Positions 24,155 to 32,594 of a stretch of 51,632 nt of DNA are shown one piece after another. The DNA lies in contig CALJRU010000007.1 of NCBI GenBank assembly GCA_937976375.1, positions 1 through 51,632 of the forward strand, read 5' to 3'. The stretch comes from an uncultured Peptococcaceae bacterium. Its GTDB lineage: Bacteria > Bacillota > Peptococcia > Peptococcales > Peptococcaceae. Positions within the stretch are counted from its first letter, which is position 1. The number at the start of each line of letters is the position of its first letter. A model generated the notes under the pieces. It was not told the DNA's origin. It ran no database searches and saw only the letters and a program-made list of their open reading frames with translations. The translations under genes were made by a program, and so were the position numbers.

Positions 24155-24211
24155 CATTTTATATGTGAGAGATAGCAACTGCACGGAGGATAATCCCCGT
24201 GCAGTTTTTTT
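24073..24211 (+). promoter_or_regulatory. Leader-peptide attenuator (alternative RNA helices)
   Basis: Mutually exclusive pairings can be drawn by eye. An early helix AACCCAA (24073-24079, just before the first Tyr codon) pairs with TTGGGTT (24125-24131). A hairpin CCTTTACTG/CAGTAAGGG (24099-24107/24112-24120) lies over the Phe codons. An antiterminator of 10 bp joins GGGTTATCCT (24127-24136) to AGGATAATCC (24187-24196), which takes the loop and part of the right arm of the terminator. A local hairpin CTATCT/AGATAG (24147-24175) sits inside. Stalling in the Phe/Tyr run would free the antiterminator strand; finishing the peptide would favour the terminator. Confidence 0.75.
24177..24211 (+). 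terminator. Intrinsic terminator of the attenuator
   Basis: AACTGCACGG (24177-24186) pairs with CCGTGCAGTT (24197-24206), followed by seven T in total (24205-24211). It ends 49 bp before the aroF start codon, so the entire operon lies behind it. Confidence 0.92.
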
Positions 24212-24260
24212 GTACTTATAATTATTTCTCATTCACCCCATTTGAAAGGAGCACTTATTC

Positions 24261-25277
24261 ATGATTATTAAACTCAGACAAAATGCAGACCAGGCACAAG
24301 TTCAGCAACTGACCGATTGGCTCAAATCTATGGACCTTCATCTCTACTTCTCCGAAGGCGATTCCTACTCCATCATCGGTTTGGTTGGTGATACGTCCCG
24401 TGTAGATATTGAACTCATCGAAGCGCTGGAAATCGTCGACAGCGTTACCCGCATCCAGGAACCTTACAAAAATGCCAACCGCAAATTCCACCCACAAGAT
24501 ACGGTCATCCACGTTGGCGATGCGACCATCGGCGGCGGCACGCTGACGCTCATCGCTGGTCCTTGCTCTGTTGAAAGCGAACCACAGATCATCGAAGTGG
24601 CACAGCGCGTTAAAGCGGCTGGCGCAACCATTCTTCGCGGTGGCGCATTCAAGCCTCGCACTTCTCCTTACTCCTTCCAGGGGATGGGCGCTGAAGGCAT
24701 CCAGCTGCTCTTAAAAGCAAAGGAAGCCACCGGCCTGCCAATCATTTCTGAAGTCATGGATATTTCTCAGCTGCCTCTGTTCGAAGATGTCGACATTCTG
24801 CAGATCGGCGCCCGCAATATGCAAAACTTCAATCTGCTCAAAGAAGTTGGTAAGATGAACAAGCCTGTGCTGCTCAAACGCGGTCTCTGCGCAACCTACC
24901 AGGAATGGCTGATGAGCGCCGAATACATCATGGCTGGCGGCAATATGAACGTCATCCTCTGCGAACGCGGCATTCGCACATTCGAAACCAAGACCCGCAA
25001 CACACTCGACATCTCTGCCGTACCAATGCTGCGTGAGCTGACCCATCTGCCAATCGTTGTCGACCCTAGCCACGCTGCTGGTATTCGCCGCATGGTACGT
25101 CCTCTCAGCATGGCTGCTGTTGCTGCTGGCGCCGATGGTCTTATGATCGAAGTTCACAACGACCCAGAACGTGCTAAATGCGATGGCCCTCAGTGCCTGC
25201 GCCCTGAAACCTTCGACGAAGTAGCTGCAGATGCCCTTAAACTACATGCATTCTGCCAGAAGGAACTGCATCAATGA
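24261..25277 (+). CDS. aroF: DAHP synthase (type I-beta, with N-terminal regulatory domain)
   Basis: A 338-residue enzyme joining phosphoenolpyruvate and erythrose 4-phosphate, the first step of the shikimate pathway. Residues 1-75 form the ferredoxin/ACT-like domain (MIIKLRQNADQAQVQQL) that in related enzymes gives feedback control by Tyr/Phe. The TIM-barrel catalytic part has IAGPCSVES, RGGAFKPRTSPYSFQG, LLKRG and VVDPSHAAG. The ATG at 24261 has AAAGGAG upstream. It is the first structural gene behind the attenuator and overlaps aroB by ATGA. Confidence 0.96.
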   Translation: MIIKLRQNADQAQVQQLTDWLKSMDLHLYFSEGDSYSIIGLVGDTSRVDIELIEALEIVDSVTRIQEPYKNANRKFHPQDTVIHVGDATIGGGTLTLIAGPCSVESEPQIIEVAQRVKAAGATILRGGAFKPRTSPYSFQGMGAEGIQLLLKAKEATGLPIISEVMDISQLPLFEDVDILQIGARNMQNFNLLKEVGKMNKPVLLKRGLCATYQEWLMSAEYIMAGGNMNVILCERGIRTFETKTRNTLDISAVPMLRELTHLPIVVDPSHAAGIRRMVRPLSMAAVAAGADGLMIEVHNDPERAKCDGPQCLRPETFDEVAADALKLHAFCQKELHQ

Positions 25278-26350
25278 TCACTTCAACCATTGATGTAAAA
25301 ACCGGACAGCCTTACAAAGTTTATGTTGGTCATCAGTTGCTGGACGAGGTCGGTGCCATGCTTTCGCAGCTGCACCGTCCTTGCCAGGCCATGGTGGTCA
25401 GTGACACAACCGTTGCACCGCTCTATTTGGAACGCTTGACCACCAGCCTCAAAGAAGCTGGATTCCGCGTCATGACCAGTGTGGTGCCAGCTGGCGAATC
25501 CAGTAAAAGTTTCCCCGTGTTTGAAAAACTGATGAACGATTGGAGCCTGGCTGGATTGCACCGCAGCGACCTCGTCGTTGCACTGGGCGGCGGTGTCGTC
25601 GGCGATTTGAGTGGTTTTGCGGCTGCCTGCTACCAGCGCGGCATTCCTTTTGTACAAGTTCCAACCACCTTGCTTGCCGCTGTCGATTCTTCGGTTGGCG
25701 GCAAAACCGCCATTGATATTGACGCAGGCAAAAATCTCGTCGGTGCATTCTACCAGCCATTGGCAGTCTACTGCGATGTCGACTGCATTGCCACGATGAA
25801 CGCACATGATTTTGCCGACGGTGTTGCCGAAAGCATCAAGTACGGTGTGCTGCACAATCCTGCGTTGTTCGACCGTATTGCCAGCGAAAAACTGACACAA
25901 ACGTCCAGCGATCTGGATGCTATTGTTAAAGACTGCGTCGCCTATAAAAATCAGATCGTCAGCGAAGATGAACGCGAAAAAGGCACCCGTCAGCTGCTCA
26001 ATCTGGGGCACACGTTTGCCCACGCCATTGAACAGCTTTCCGATTTTGCCACCAGCCACGGTCACGCCGTCGCGATCGGCCTTGCCATGATGGCACGCGC
26101 CTGCCTCCGCAAAGGCTGGAGCGAACCAGGCACCGCCACACGCATTGAACGCGCACTGTTGGCAAACAATCTGCCCATCACCTGCGACTATGAAGCCACT
26201 GCTATGCTAGAGGTCTGCCGCCGTGACAAAAAAGCCGGCAGCAGCGCCATCACCATCGTTGTGCCGCATGCCATCGGCGACTGCGGGCTGCGCACTGTGG
26301 ATTATAACACTCTGCTGGAATTGCTCCAGCTTGGAAAGGAGCCGCTTTGA
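25274..26350 (+). CDS. aroB: 3-dehydroquinate synthase
   Basis: A 358-residue NAD- and metal-dependent enzyme for step two of the shikimate pathway. It shows ALGGGVVGDLSGFAAACYQRG, PTTLLAAVDSSVGGKTAID and the metal-binding NLGHTFAHAIE and SHGHAVAIG. Length is normal. Its ATG overlaps the aroF TGA (ATGA), implying translational coupling. Confidence 0.97.
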   Translation: MITSTIDVKTGQPYKVYVGHQLLDEVGAMLSQLHRPCQAMVVSDTTVAPLYLERLTTSLKEAGFRVMTSVVPAGESSKSFPVFEKLMNDWSLAGLHRSDLVVALGGGVVGDLSGFAAACYQRGIPFVQVPTTLLAAVDSSVGGKTAIDIDAGKNLVGAFYQPLAVYCDVDCIATMNAHDFADGVAESIKYGVLHNPALFDRIASEKLTQTSSDLDAIVKDCVAYKNQIVSEDEREKGTRQLLNLGHTFAHAIEQLSDFATSHGHAVAIGLAMMARACLRKGWSEPGTATRIERALLANNLPITCDYEATAMLEVCRRDKKAGSSAITIVVPHAIGDCGLRTVDYNTLLELLQLGKEPL

Positions 26351-26351
26351 T

Positions 26352-27611
26352 ATGAAACTTTCACCAGCAACTCTTGGCGGAAATATCGCCGCAATTCCAT
26401 CAAAATCAGCGGCGCATCGTCTTTTCATCGCGGCCAGCCTGGCTGATCGTTCCTCTCAATGGCAGCTGCCTACAAGCTCTGTCGACATTGATACAACCCT
26501 TGCCTGCATGAAAGCTTTGGGCGCTGAGATTGTCCAAAACGACAGCACCATATCCATCACACCAATCCATCGTGCCAGCAGCCATCCCTGCATCAACTGC
26601 TGCGAAAGCGGGTCCACGCTGCGTTTTCTTTTGCCAGTAAGCGCAGCGCTTGGCATCAGCGCCGACTTTGTTGGTGAAGGGAGACTGCCTGAACGGCCAA
26701 TTTCCGACATTCTCAATGTCCTTCATCAGCTTGGTGCGACAACCACCGCCGATCATTTGCCGCTGACCATTTCCGGTCCGCTGCATGGCGGCCAGGTGTC
26801 TCTGCCAGGACATATCAGCAGCCAATACCTCACCGGCCTGCTTCTGGCGGCGCCATTGTTAAAAGAAGACCTCGATATCACACTGACAACGCCTCTGCAG
26901 TCGCGTCCATACATCGACCTCACGCTTGATGTTCTGCGCCGTTTTGGCGTAGCGGTTGATGAAGACGGCACCCATTTCCACGTTACCGCCGATGCCTGCT
27001 ATCGTCTGCCTGAAGATGGCAGCTGTGTGATTGAAGGCGATTGGTCCAATGCTGCCTTTTTCTTGGCAGCTGGTGCCCTTTCTGCGCCGGTCACCATGAC
27101 GGGACTGGATACCAACTCCAGCCAAGGTGACAAAGTCATCCTTGAACTGCTGCGTGGTTTTGGCGCAGACGTCCAAATTGAAAACGGCACCATCACCGTT
27201 TCCCCTGCACCATTGCAGGCGCAAACCATTTCTGTCAAGGAAATTCCTGACGCTCTGCCAATCCTCTCTGTGATTGCTGCACAAGCTGAAGGCACCACCG
27301 TCTTTACCGACATTGAACGCCTGCGCCTCAAAGAAAGTGACCGCATTGCCACCACCTCAGCCATATTAACGGCTATGGGCGTGCCTTGTGAAAGCGATGA
27401 ACACACCATGCGCGTCACCGGTGTCAAACAGCTCCACGGCGACTGCACGGTAGACAGTGCCAACGATCATCGTATTGCGATGGCTGCAGCCATTGCAGCG
27501 CTGAACTGCAACGCCCCAATCACATTAAATGGTGCTAGTGCAGTCAACAAATCTTACCCTCATTTCTTCAACGACTATGCATCCTTAGGAGGTGTTTGTG
27601 ATGGCATCTAG
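26352..27611 (+). CDS. aroA: 3-phosphoshikimate 1-carboxyvinyltransferase (EPSP synthase)
   Basis: A 419-residue enzyme that joins PEP to shikimate 3-phosphate. Family blocks are IPSKSAAHRLFIAASLAD at the N-terminus, CESGSTLRFLLP, a middle DWSNAAFFLAAGAL (here GDWSNAAFF), RLRLKESDR and NDHRIAMAAA. The ATG at 26352 follows aroB by 1 bp with AAAGGAG inside the end of aroB; a longer in-frame reading only overlaps aroB. Its end overlaps aroC by 11 bp. Confidence 0.96.
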   Translation: MKLSPATLGGNIAAIPSKSAAHRLFIAASLADRSSQWQLPTSSVDIDTTLACMKALGAEIVQNDSTISITPIHRASSHPCINCCESGSTLRFLLPVSAALGISADFVGEGRLPERPISDILNVLHQLGATTTADHLPLTISGPLHGGQVSLPGHISSQYLTGLLLAAPLLKEDLDITLTTPLQSRPYIDLTLDVLRRFGVAVDEDGTHFHVTADACYRLPEDGSCVIEGDWSNAAFFLAAGALSAPVTMTGLDTNSSQGDKVILELLRGFGADVQIENGTITVSPAPLQAQTISVKEIPDALPILSVIAAQAEGTTVFTDIERLRLKESDRIATTSAILTAMGVPCESDEHTMRVTGVKQLHGDCTVDSANDHRIAMAAAIAALNCNAPITLNGASAVNKSYPHFFNDYASLGGVCDGI

Positions 27612-28689
27612 TATTGGTACACACTACCGCTGTGCCGTCTTTGGTGAAAGCCACGGCAAAATGATCGGTGTGGAAATCGACGGCATGCCGCCAGGCGAAG
27701 CCATTGATGAAGCAGAACTGGCGCAGTTCATGGCGCGTCGCGCACCAGGCTCCAGCAAACTCACCACCCAACGCAAAGAAGCCGACGCTGTGCAGTTTGC
27801 CTGCGGCCTCATGGACGGCGTGACCACAGGGTTTCCGCTGATGGCCTACATTGAAAACACCAATCAGCGCTCTAAAGACTATTCCAACCTGCTTGACCAT
27901 CCGCGCCCATCACATGCTGACTACACCGCCTATGTTCACTATAAAGGCCACGCCGACATGCGCGGCGGCGGTCATTTTTCCGGTCGTCTTACAGCACCGC
28001 TCTGTATTGCCGGCGGCATGGCAAAGCAAATTTTGCGGCGCCGCGGCATTCACATTGGTGCACAACTGCTGCAAGTTGCCGATGTAAGCGGAACAGCTTT
28101 CGATCCTGTCACCATTGATGCAGCGACCCTCGAAGGCATGGCAGACAAAGCCTTTCCAACACTGGAAGACCAAGCAACTCAGGCCATGCAAACAGCCATC
28201 GAAAACGCTGCTCGCGAAGGCGACAGCGTCGGTGCCATCGTTCAGGGCGCTGCCATCGGTGTACCCGTTGGCCTCGGCGGCCCCATGTTTGACGGTATCG
28301 AAAACCGTTTGGCACAGGCCCTCTTCGGCATTCCTGGCTGCAAAGGGATTGACTTTGGTGCGGGCTTCGACTGCGTCACCATGCGTGGCAGCGAACACAA
28401 CGATCCTTTCACCATGAAAGATGGCAAAGTAACGCCTGTCAGCAACCATGCCGGCGGTATTCTCGGCGGCATCAGCTCTGGCGCACCGATCACCGTTCGC
28501 CTGGCCATGAAGCCAACGGCATCCATTTCCAAAGAACAGCGGACTGTTTCACTCTCGAAACATATCGATGAACCGCTCGTCATCACCGGCCGCCATGATC
28601 CCTGCATCGCCATCCGTGCCGTGCCAGTTGTCGAAGCAGTGATGGCCATTGTTATCTTAGATTTATTATTGGAGGAGCACAAACTATGA
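27601..28689 (+). CDS. aroC: Chorismate synthase
   Basis: A 362-residue FMN-dependent enzyme making chorismate from EPSP. It shows the signature start GTHYRCAVFGESHGKMIG, RRAPGSSKLTTQRKEAD, the HADYTAYVHYKGHADMRGGG-type loop and AIRAVPVVEAV near the end. The ATG at 27601 has AGGAGG eight bases upstream; an in-frame GTG at 27592 is inside the RBS. It overlaps pheA by 4 bp (ATGA). Confidence 0.96.
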   Translation: MASSIGTHYRCAVFGESHGKMIGVEIDGMPPGEAIDEAELAQFMARRAPGSSKLTTQRKEADAVQFACGLMDGVTTGFPLMAYIENTNQRSKDYSNLLDHPRPSHADYTAYVHYKGHADMRGGGHFSGRLTAPLCIAGGMAKQILRRRGIHIGAQLLQVADVSGTAFDPVTIDAATLEGMADKAFPTLEDQATQAMQTAIENAAREGDSVGAIVQGAAIGVPVGLGGPMFDGIENRLAQALFGIPGCKGIDFGAGFDCVTMRGSEHNDPFTMKDGKVTPVSNHAGGILGGISSGAPITVRLAMKPTASISKEQRTVSLSKHIDEPLVITGRHDPCIAIRAVPVVEAVMAIVILDLLLEEHKL

Positions 28690-29822
28690 AAAATTTAGAT
28701 GAAATCCGCGTTGAAATCAACGCTGTTGATGATGAACTGCTGAACCTTATTATTAAGCGTCTTGATTTGACCAAGGATGTCGCAGAATATAAAAAGGAAA
28801 ACAACCTGCCAATCCTCGATCGTGACCGTGAACTCTGGATTCTCGATCATATCACTGAAGACAAGAGCGCTGACCTCGTTGTGCCGCTGCGTGAAACCTA
28901 TGAAACCCTGTTCCGCGTCAGCCGCTTCCGTCAATCTCAGCTCATTGAGCCGGATGAAAGCTTCATCAACGGCGTTATTGCTACTTTCACCGACGACGCC
29001 TTCCCAACCAGCGGCAGCGTTGCCATCACCGACGATCCTAACGATCTGCCTGTGGCACAAGCTCTGTTCGATAACCCACGCTGCATTACTCTGAATAACG
29101 ACATGAAGATCGTCGATGCCGTCAATCTCGGGCTTGCACAATATGGCATTCTGCCAATCGAAGACAACCGCTCCGGTGCAAAGGCGCTCACCTACGACCT
29201 GCTCCTCAAAAAAACCTGCCACATTGTGCGCGGCATCAAAGTCAACCTTCATTATAAATTGGTTTCTGCCAACAATGTGCCATTCACCAGCTTGAAAACC
29301 GTTGTTGTCGATCGCCGCTCTTACTACCACTGCTCCGAATTTTTGGCCACCCTCAACTGCAACATTGTTGAAAAAGGTGCCGAAGACATCAGCGAAGAAA
29401 TTGCAGACCCTAGCGACGATTTCATCGCATGGATTGTGCCAGCCCACTTGGAAATATCTGATCAACTGCATGTTCTGCGTCAGGAAGTGGCCAATCCTGG
29501 GGACTACATTCGCTACATCTGCCTCGCTAAAACACCACGCATTCATCCAGACGCTGACAGCATCAGCCTGATGTTGTCGGTGCCAAATGTATCCGGTGGC
29601 CTTGACGACGTTCTGTCGCCACTGGCAGCCCTCGGTGTCAACCTGACCCTTTTGGAAAGCCGTCCAATCGTTGATGGCAACCACACCACCCACCGCTTCT
29701 TCATGGATATGGACAGCAACATCCGCGAACCACAGGTGCAAGCCATCATCAATCAACTGTCCCGTGACTGCCCAGCGTTCAGCCTGCTTGGGGCTTACAA
29801 AAATGTGGAGATTGAACTATGA
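28686..29822 (+). CDS. pheA: Chorismate mutase - (degenerate) prephenate dehydratase - ACT fusion
   Basis: A 378-residue P-protein-like fusion. Residues 1-90 are an AroQ-type chorismate mutase (LDEIRVEINAVDDELLNLI, then KKENNLPILDRDRE). Residues about 95-285 align in order with prephenate dehydratase but have lost its hallmark motifs: the N-terminal FLGP-GTFS-type start is absent, the SHPQAL-Q-C motif reads DRRSYYHCSEF, and the TRF motif with the catalytic Thr reads IRY (275-277). PIEDNRSGA (157-165) still recalls the PIENS-G motif. The C-terminal ACT domain is well kept, with LLESRPIVDG (ESRP, 324-327), which binds Phe in homologues. Dehydratase activity is therefore doubtful. It overlaps aroC and aroE/K by 4 bp each. 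Confidence 0.85.
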   Translation: MKNLDEIRVEINAVDDELLNLIIKRLDLTKDVAEYKKENNLPILDRDRELWILDHITEDKSADLVVPLRETYETLFRVSRFRQSQLIEPDESFINGVIATFTDDAFPTSGSVAITDDPNDLPVAQALFDNPRCITLNNDMKIVDAVNLGLAQYGILPIEDNRSGAKALTYDLLLKKTCHIVRGIKVNLHYKLVSANNVPFTSLKTVVVDRRSYYHCSEFLATLNCNIVEKGAEDISEEIADPSDDFIAWIVPAHLEISDQLHVLRQEVANPGDYIRYICLAKTPRIHPDADSISLMLSVPNVSGGLDDVLSPLAALGVNLTLLESRPIVDGNHTTHRFFMDMDSNIREPQVQAIINQLSRDCPAFSLLGAYKNVEIEL

Positions 29823-31054
29823 GCTTCGGACTCCTTGGACGCACGCTAGGCCATAGTTTCTCACCACAGATTCATGCACAAATCGGCGACTATGATTATC
29901 AACTTTACGAAGTAGAACCAATGGACATCACAGCCTTTTTTGAGAGCAGTGATTGGCAGGGCATCAACGTGACCATTCCTTACAAAGAAACGGTGATGCC
30001 CTACTGCGACGAAATTGACGAAAAAGCTCAGCGCATCGGTTGTGTCAACACCCTTGTACGCCGCGCCGACGGCACGCTTTTCGGCACCAACACCGACTAC
30101 GACGGCCTTGCCTTTGCACTGGACAATGCCGGTATTGCCATTGAAGGGCGCAAATGTCTCGTTCTTGGCAACGGCGCTACATCCAAAACAGTGACAACCG
30201 TGCTTACCGATAAAGGCGCACGCGAAGTCATCGTTTTCGGCCGTCACGATGCTGTTCCGTACAGCGACATCGCTCTGCATCATGACGCAGAAGTCATTGT
30301 CAATGCCACCCCTGTCGGCATGTACCCCAACAACGGCGGCCGCCTCATTGATCTTGACGGTTTCAGCCAGCTTGAAGCCTGCTTCGATGTCATTTACAAT
30401 CCACACCGCAGCCGCTTTCTGCTCGATGCAGAACGGCGCGGCGTCACTGTTTGTGATGGGCTGCCGATGCTTGTTGCTCAGGCCGTATTTGCTGCTAAAT
30501 ATTTCATCGGGCTGAAAGATGTTGAAGCACACATTGCACCCATTCTGTCACGCATGGTGGAAGATGACGAGAACATCGTGCTCATTGGCATGCCCGGTGT
30601 TGGCAAAACCACCGTTGGCGAAGCGCTTGCTGCACGCCTCGGCCGTCGCTTCATCGACATTGACAGTGCGGTTGAAGAAAAATATGGCAGTGTGCCAGAC
30701 TACATTAACACCCACGGCATCGACGCTTTTCGTGCCGTTGAAACCGAAGCCATTGCCGCCTGCGGCAAAGAACATGGCCTTGTCATCGCCACCGGCGGCG
30801 GCAGCGTCACCGTTCCTGCCAACAAAGACCTCTTGCGTCAAAACGGCCGCATTTACTGGATTGAACGTCCGCTGGAAGATCTGCCAACCGACGGTCGTCC
30901 ATTGTCAACTGGCGGCTTAGAAACGCTGCGACGTCTTTATGACGAACGCCTTGTCTGCTACACCGATTTCGCCGACTGCCGTTTGCAAAATGACGATGTC
31001 GCGCAAACGGTTACACATATTTTGGAGGATTTTCATGAAGCTATGCATCATTAA
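29819..31054 (+). CDS. aroE: Bifunctional shikimate dehydrogenase - shikimate kinase
   Basis: A 411-residue fusion. Residues 1-245 are shikimate dehydrogenase AroE: GRTLGHSFSPQIH, NVTIPYK (Lys catalytic), GTNTDYDG, VLGNGATSKT (NADP loop) and NATPVGMYP. Residues about 250-411 are shikimate kinase AroK: GMPGVGKTT (Walker A), FIDID, FRAVETEAI, IATGGG and a RPLSTGG lid. Steps four and five are thus joined in one polypeptide; the two genes are usually separate in bacteria. The reading frame is uninterrupted across the joint. It overlaps pheA by ATGA and aroQ by 20 bp. Confidence 0.95.
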   Translation: MSFGLLGRTLGHSFSPQIHAQIGDYDYQLYEVEPMDITAFFESSDWQGINVTIPYKETVMPYCDEIDEKAQRIGCVNTLVRRADGTLFGTNTDYDGLAFALDNAGIAIEGRKCLVLGNGATSKTVTTVLTDKGAREVIVFGRHDAVPYSDIALHHDAEVIVNATPVGMYPNNGGRLIDLDGFSQLEACFDVIYNPHRSRFLLDAERRGVTVCDGLPMLVAQAVFAAKYFIGLKDVEAHIAPILSRMVEDDENIVLIGMPGVGKTTVGEALAARLGRRFIDIDSAVEEKYGSVPDYINTHGIDAFRAVETEAIAACGKEHGLVIATGGGSVTVPANKDLLRQNGRIYWIERPLEDLPTDGRPLSTGGLETLRRLYDERLVCYTDFADCRLQNDDVAQTVTHILEDFHEAMHH

Positions 31055-31469
31055 CGGCCCAAACCTCAACATGCTTGGCATCCGCGAACCAGACATTTAC
31101 GGCCGCACCACCTACAAAGATCTCTGCACTTTGATCCAGAACCATGCTGAAAAACGCGGCATCGACGTTGATATTTATCAAAGCAACCACGAAGGTGATC
31201 TTGTGGATAAAATCCAAGCTTGTTACGGCACTGTTGACGGCATCGTCATCAACCCAGCAGCATATACCCACACCTCTGTCGCTTTATTGGATGCCCTCAA
31301 AGCCGTTGCCATTCCAACGGTAGAAATCCATATTTCCGACGTCAGCCAGCGCGAAGATTTCCGTCAGATCAGCTATCTGCGTGCAGCTTGCTGCCACACC
31401 ATCACTGGCCACGGCATTCAGGGCTACGTGGAAGGCATGGATTATCTTCTCGACCAAGTGCTTGCCTAA
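31035..31469 (+). CDS. aroQ: 3-dehydroquinate dehydratase, type II
   Basis: A 144-residue dodecameric type II dehydroquinase, step three of the pathway. It shows NGPNLNMLGIREPDIYG, the catalytic region with SNHEGDLVDKI, NPAAYTHTSVALLDAL and EIHISDVSQREDFR. The ATG at 31035 has TTGGAGG upstream, within the end of aroE/K. It is the last gene of the operon, completing all seven steps from DAHP to chorismate. No tyrA or further aromatic gene follows. Confidence 0.96.
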   Translation: MKLCIINGPNLNMLGIREPDIYGRTTYKDLCTLIQNHAEKRGIDVDIYQSNHEGDLVDKIQACYGTVDGIVINPAAYTHTSVALLDALKAVAIPTVEIHISDVSQREDFRQISYLRAACCHTITGHGIQGYVEGMDYLLDQVLA

Positions 31470-31486
31470 AGGGCCACTCTATAAAG

Positions 31487-31520
31487 AAAAAACGCACCGG
31501 AAAATCCGATGCGTTTTTTT
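31487..31520. terminator. Terminator of the aro operon (bidirectional)
   Basis: AAAAAACGCACCGG and CCGATGCGTTTTTT arms (one mismatch) around an AAAAT loop, with T-runs on the plus strand and by symmetry on the minus strand. It is shared with the convergent CPBP gene. Confidence 0.9.
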
Positions 31521-32482
31521 CAACCCATTTTTGAGAAAGCCTGTACCATCATCATCAATTCAACCACAATAAACAGCAGATAACTTGGTGTCGTCCAGCA
31601 TGCAGCCACAGTGCCCCTCGCGGAACGATTCTCGCGCAAATAATTGCCGATGGCTTTGCGTTTGCAAAGTAAGATAACCAAACCGCCCAAGCCGCCAATG
31701 CCTGCAAAAATTACAAACCAGAGAATCGTCTGGATATCCTCTGAAAACATGCCAGTGATTTGTCCCAACACATTGGCAAGCACAAAGTTATTAAAAATAT
31801 GCAGCACCATCGACCACTTGATGGAATACTCCATCGCCACATAGCCAAAAACCAAGCCGCAGGCGAATGCGAACAGTCCCTGATTGAAATCGCCATGGAA
31901 AATCCCGAATAAGAACGCCGATGTCACAATGGCAAAGCCTTTGCCATACTTTCTAAAGCTGTTCATGACCACACCACGAAAGACCACTTCTTCCATGATC
32001 GGCCCCAAAATGCCCACATACAACAGCAAATATGGTGTTACAGGCATTTCACCCAAAGCATCTGTAGTCGTGGACAAGGAAAAGCCCAGGTTTTCGGCAA
32101 TCCATTTGATGATGGGATCAATACCGCTGCTCAGCGCTTGAAAGCCCATAAACAAAACCGCGCAAGCCAAAAGCACCTTCACAGACATCGGATGCGGCTC
32201 CGGATTGCGCAGATCTTCACTGAACAACTTTCCCCGCCGTTTCAGCAATACAAACAGCGTACCCACTGCAAGCGCAATCAGCGACAGTTCTCCGCTTCGC
32301 TGAGTCATCACCTTTTGCAGCTCAGCAGGAGAAACAGCTGCATCACCTGATAAATGAGGCATGGCTATCCCAACAGCCACCACGATCGCCACCACTGATA
32401 AAATAAGGGCATAAATGAGCGCAAAGCGGCTTGTACGGCCAATATCTTTACGCACCATGTGCTTTTCATCTTTTGTTAACAT
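31520..32482 (-). CDS. CPBP-family intramembrane metalloprotease
   Basis: A 320-residue membrane protein with about eight hydrophobic segments. The three CPBP motifs are present: GPIMEEVVFRGVV (EExxxR), FGIFHGDFNQGLFAF (His in the FxxxH motif) and VLHIFNNF (HxxxN). Unlike the short CPBP protein at 1988-2680, it has a long C-terminal extension with a further hydrophobic segment. Its substrate is unknown; family members in Bacillota process peptides or anti-sigma factors. The ATG at 32482 has AAAGGAG upstream. A TATAAT box at 32528-32533 (minus strand) lies right behind the kinase terminator. Confidence 0.88.
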   Translation of the reverse strand: MLTKDEKHMVRKDIGRTSRFALIYALILSVVAIVVAVGIAMPHLSGDAAVSPAELQKVMTQRSGELSLIALAVGTLFVLLKRRGKLFSEDLRNPEPHPMSVKVLLACAVLFMGFQALSSGIDPIIKWIAENLGFSLSTTTDALGEMPVTPYLLLYVGILGPIMEEVVFRGVVMNSFRKYGKGFAIVTSAFLFGIFHGDFNQGLFAFACGLVFGYVAMEYSIKWSMVLHIFNNFVLANVLGQITGMFSEDIQTILWFVIFAGIGGLGGLVILLCKRKAIGNYLRENRSARGTVAACWTTPSYLLFIVVELMMMVQAFSKMG

Positions 32483-32537
32483 GATTTGTTTTCTCCTTTC
32501 AAATCGATCATCCTATTGATGGATTTGATTATAGCAG

Positions 32538-32568
32538 AAAAAAACGCGACACCCTGAAATGTGTCGCG
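32538..32568 (-). terminator. Terminator of the LytTR two-component operon
   Basis: CGCGACAC (32545-32552) and GTGTCGCG (32561-32568) form an 8-bp stem, followed on the minus strand by seven T. Confidence 0.85.
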
Positions 32569-32594
32569 AAATGTTCTCCCAATGGAGCGAATGG

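Noticed and set aside
24155..24260. A T-box leader in front of aroF
   Set aside because: The conserved T-box sequence and specifier stem are absent; the leader ORF with alternative helices explains the region better.
28695..29756. A 353-codon open frame antisense to pheA, and similar long frames antisense to htpG (3253-4053) and aroB (25283-26065)
   Set aside because: They are complementary-strand shadows of well-supported genes, without RBS or recognisable protein motifs.
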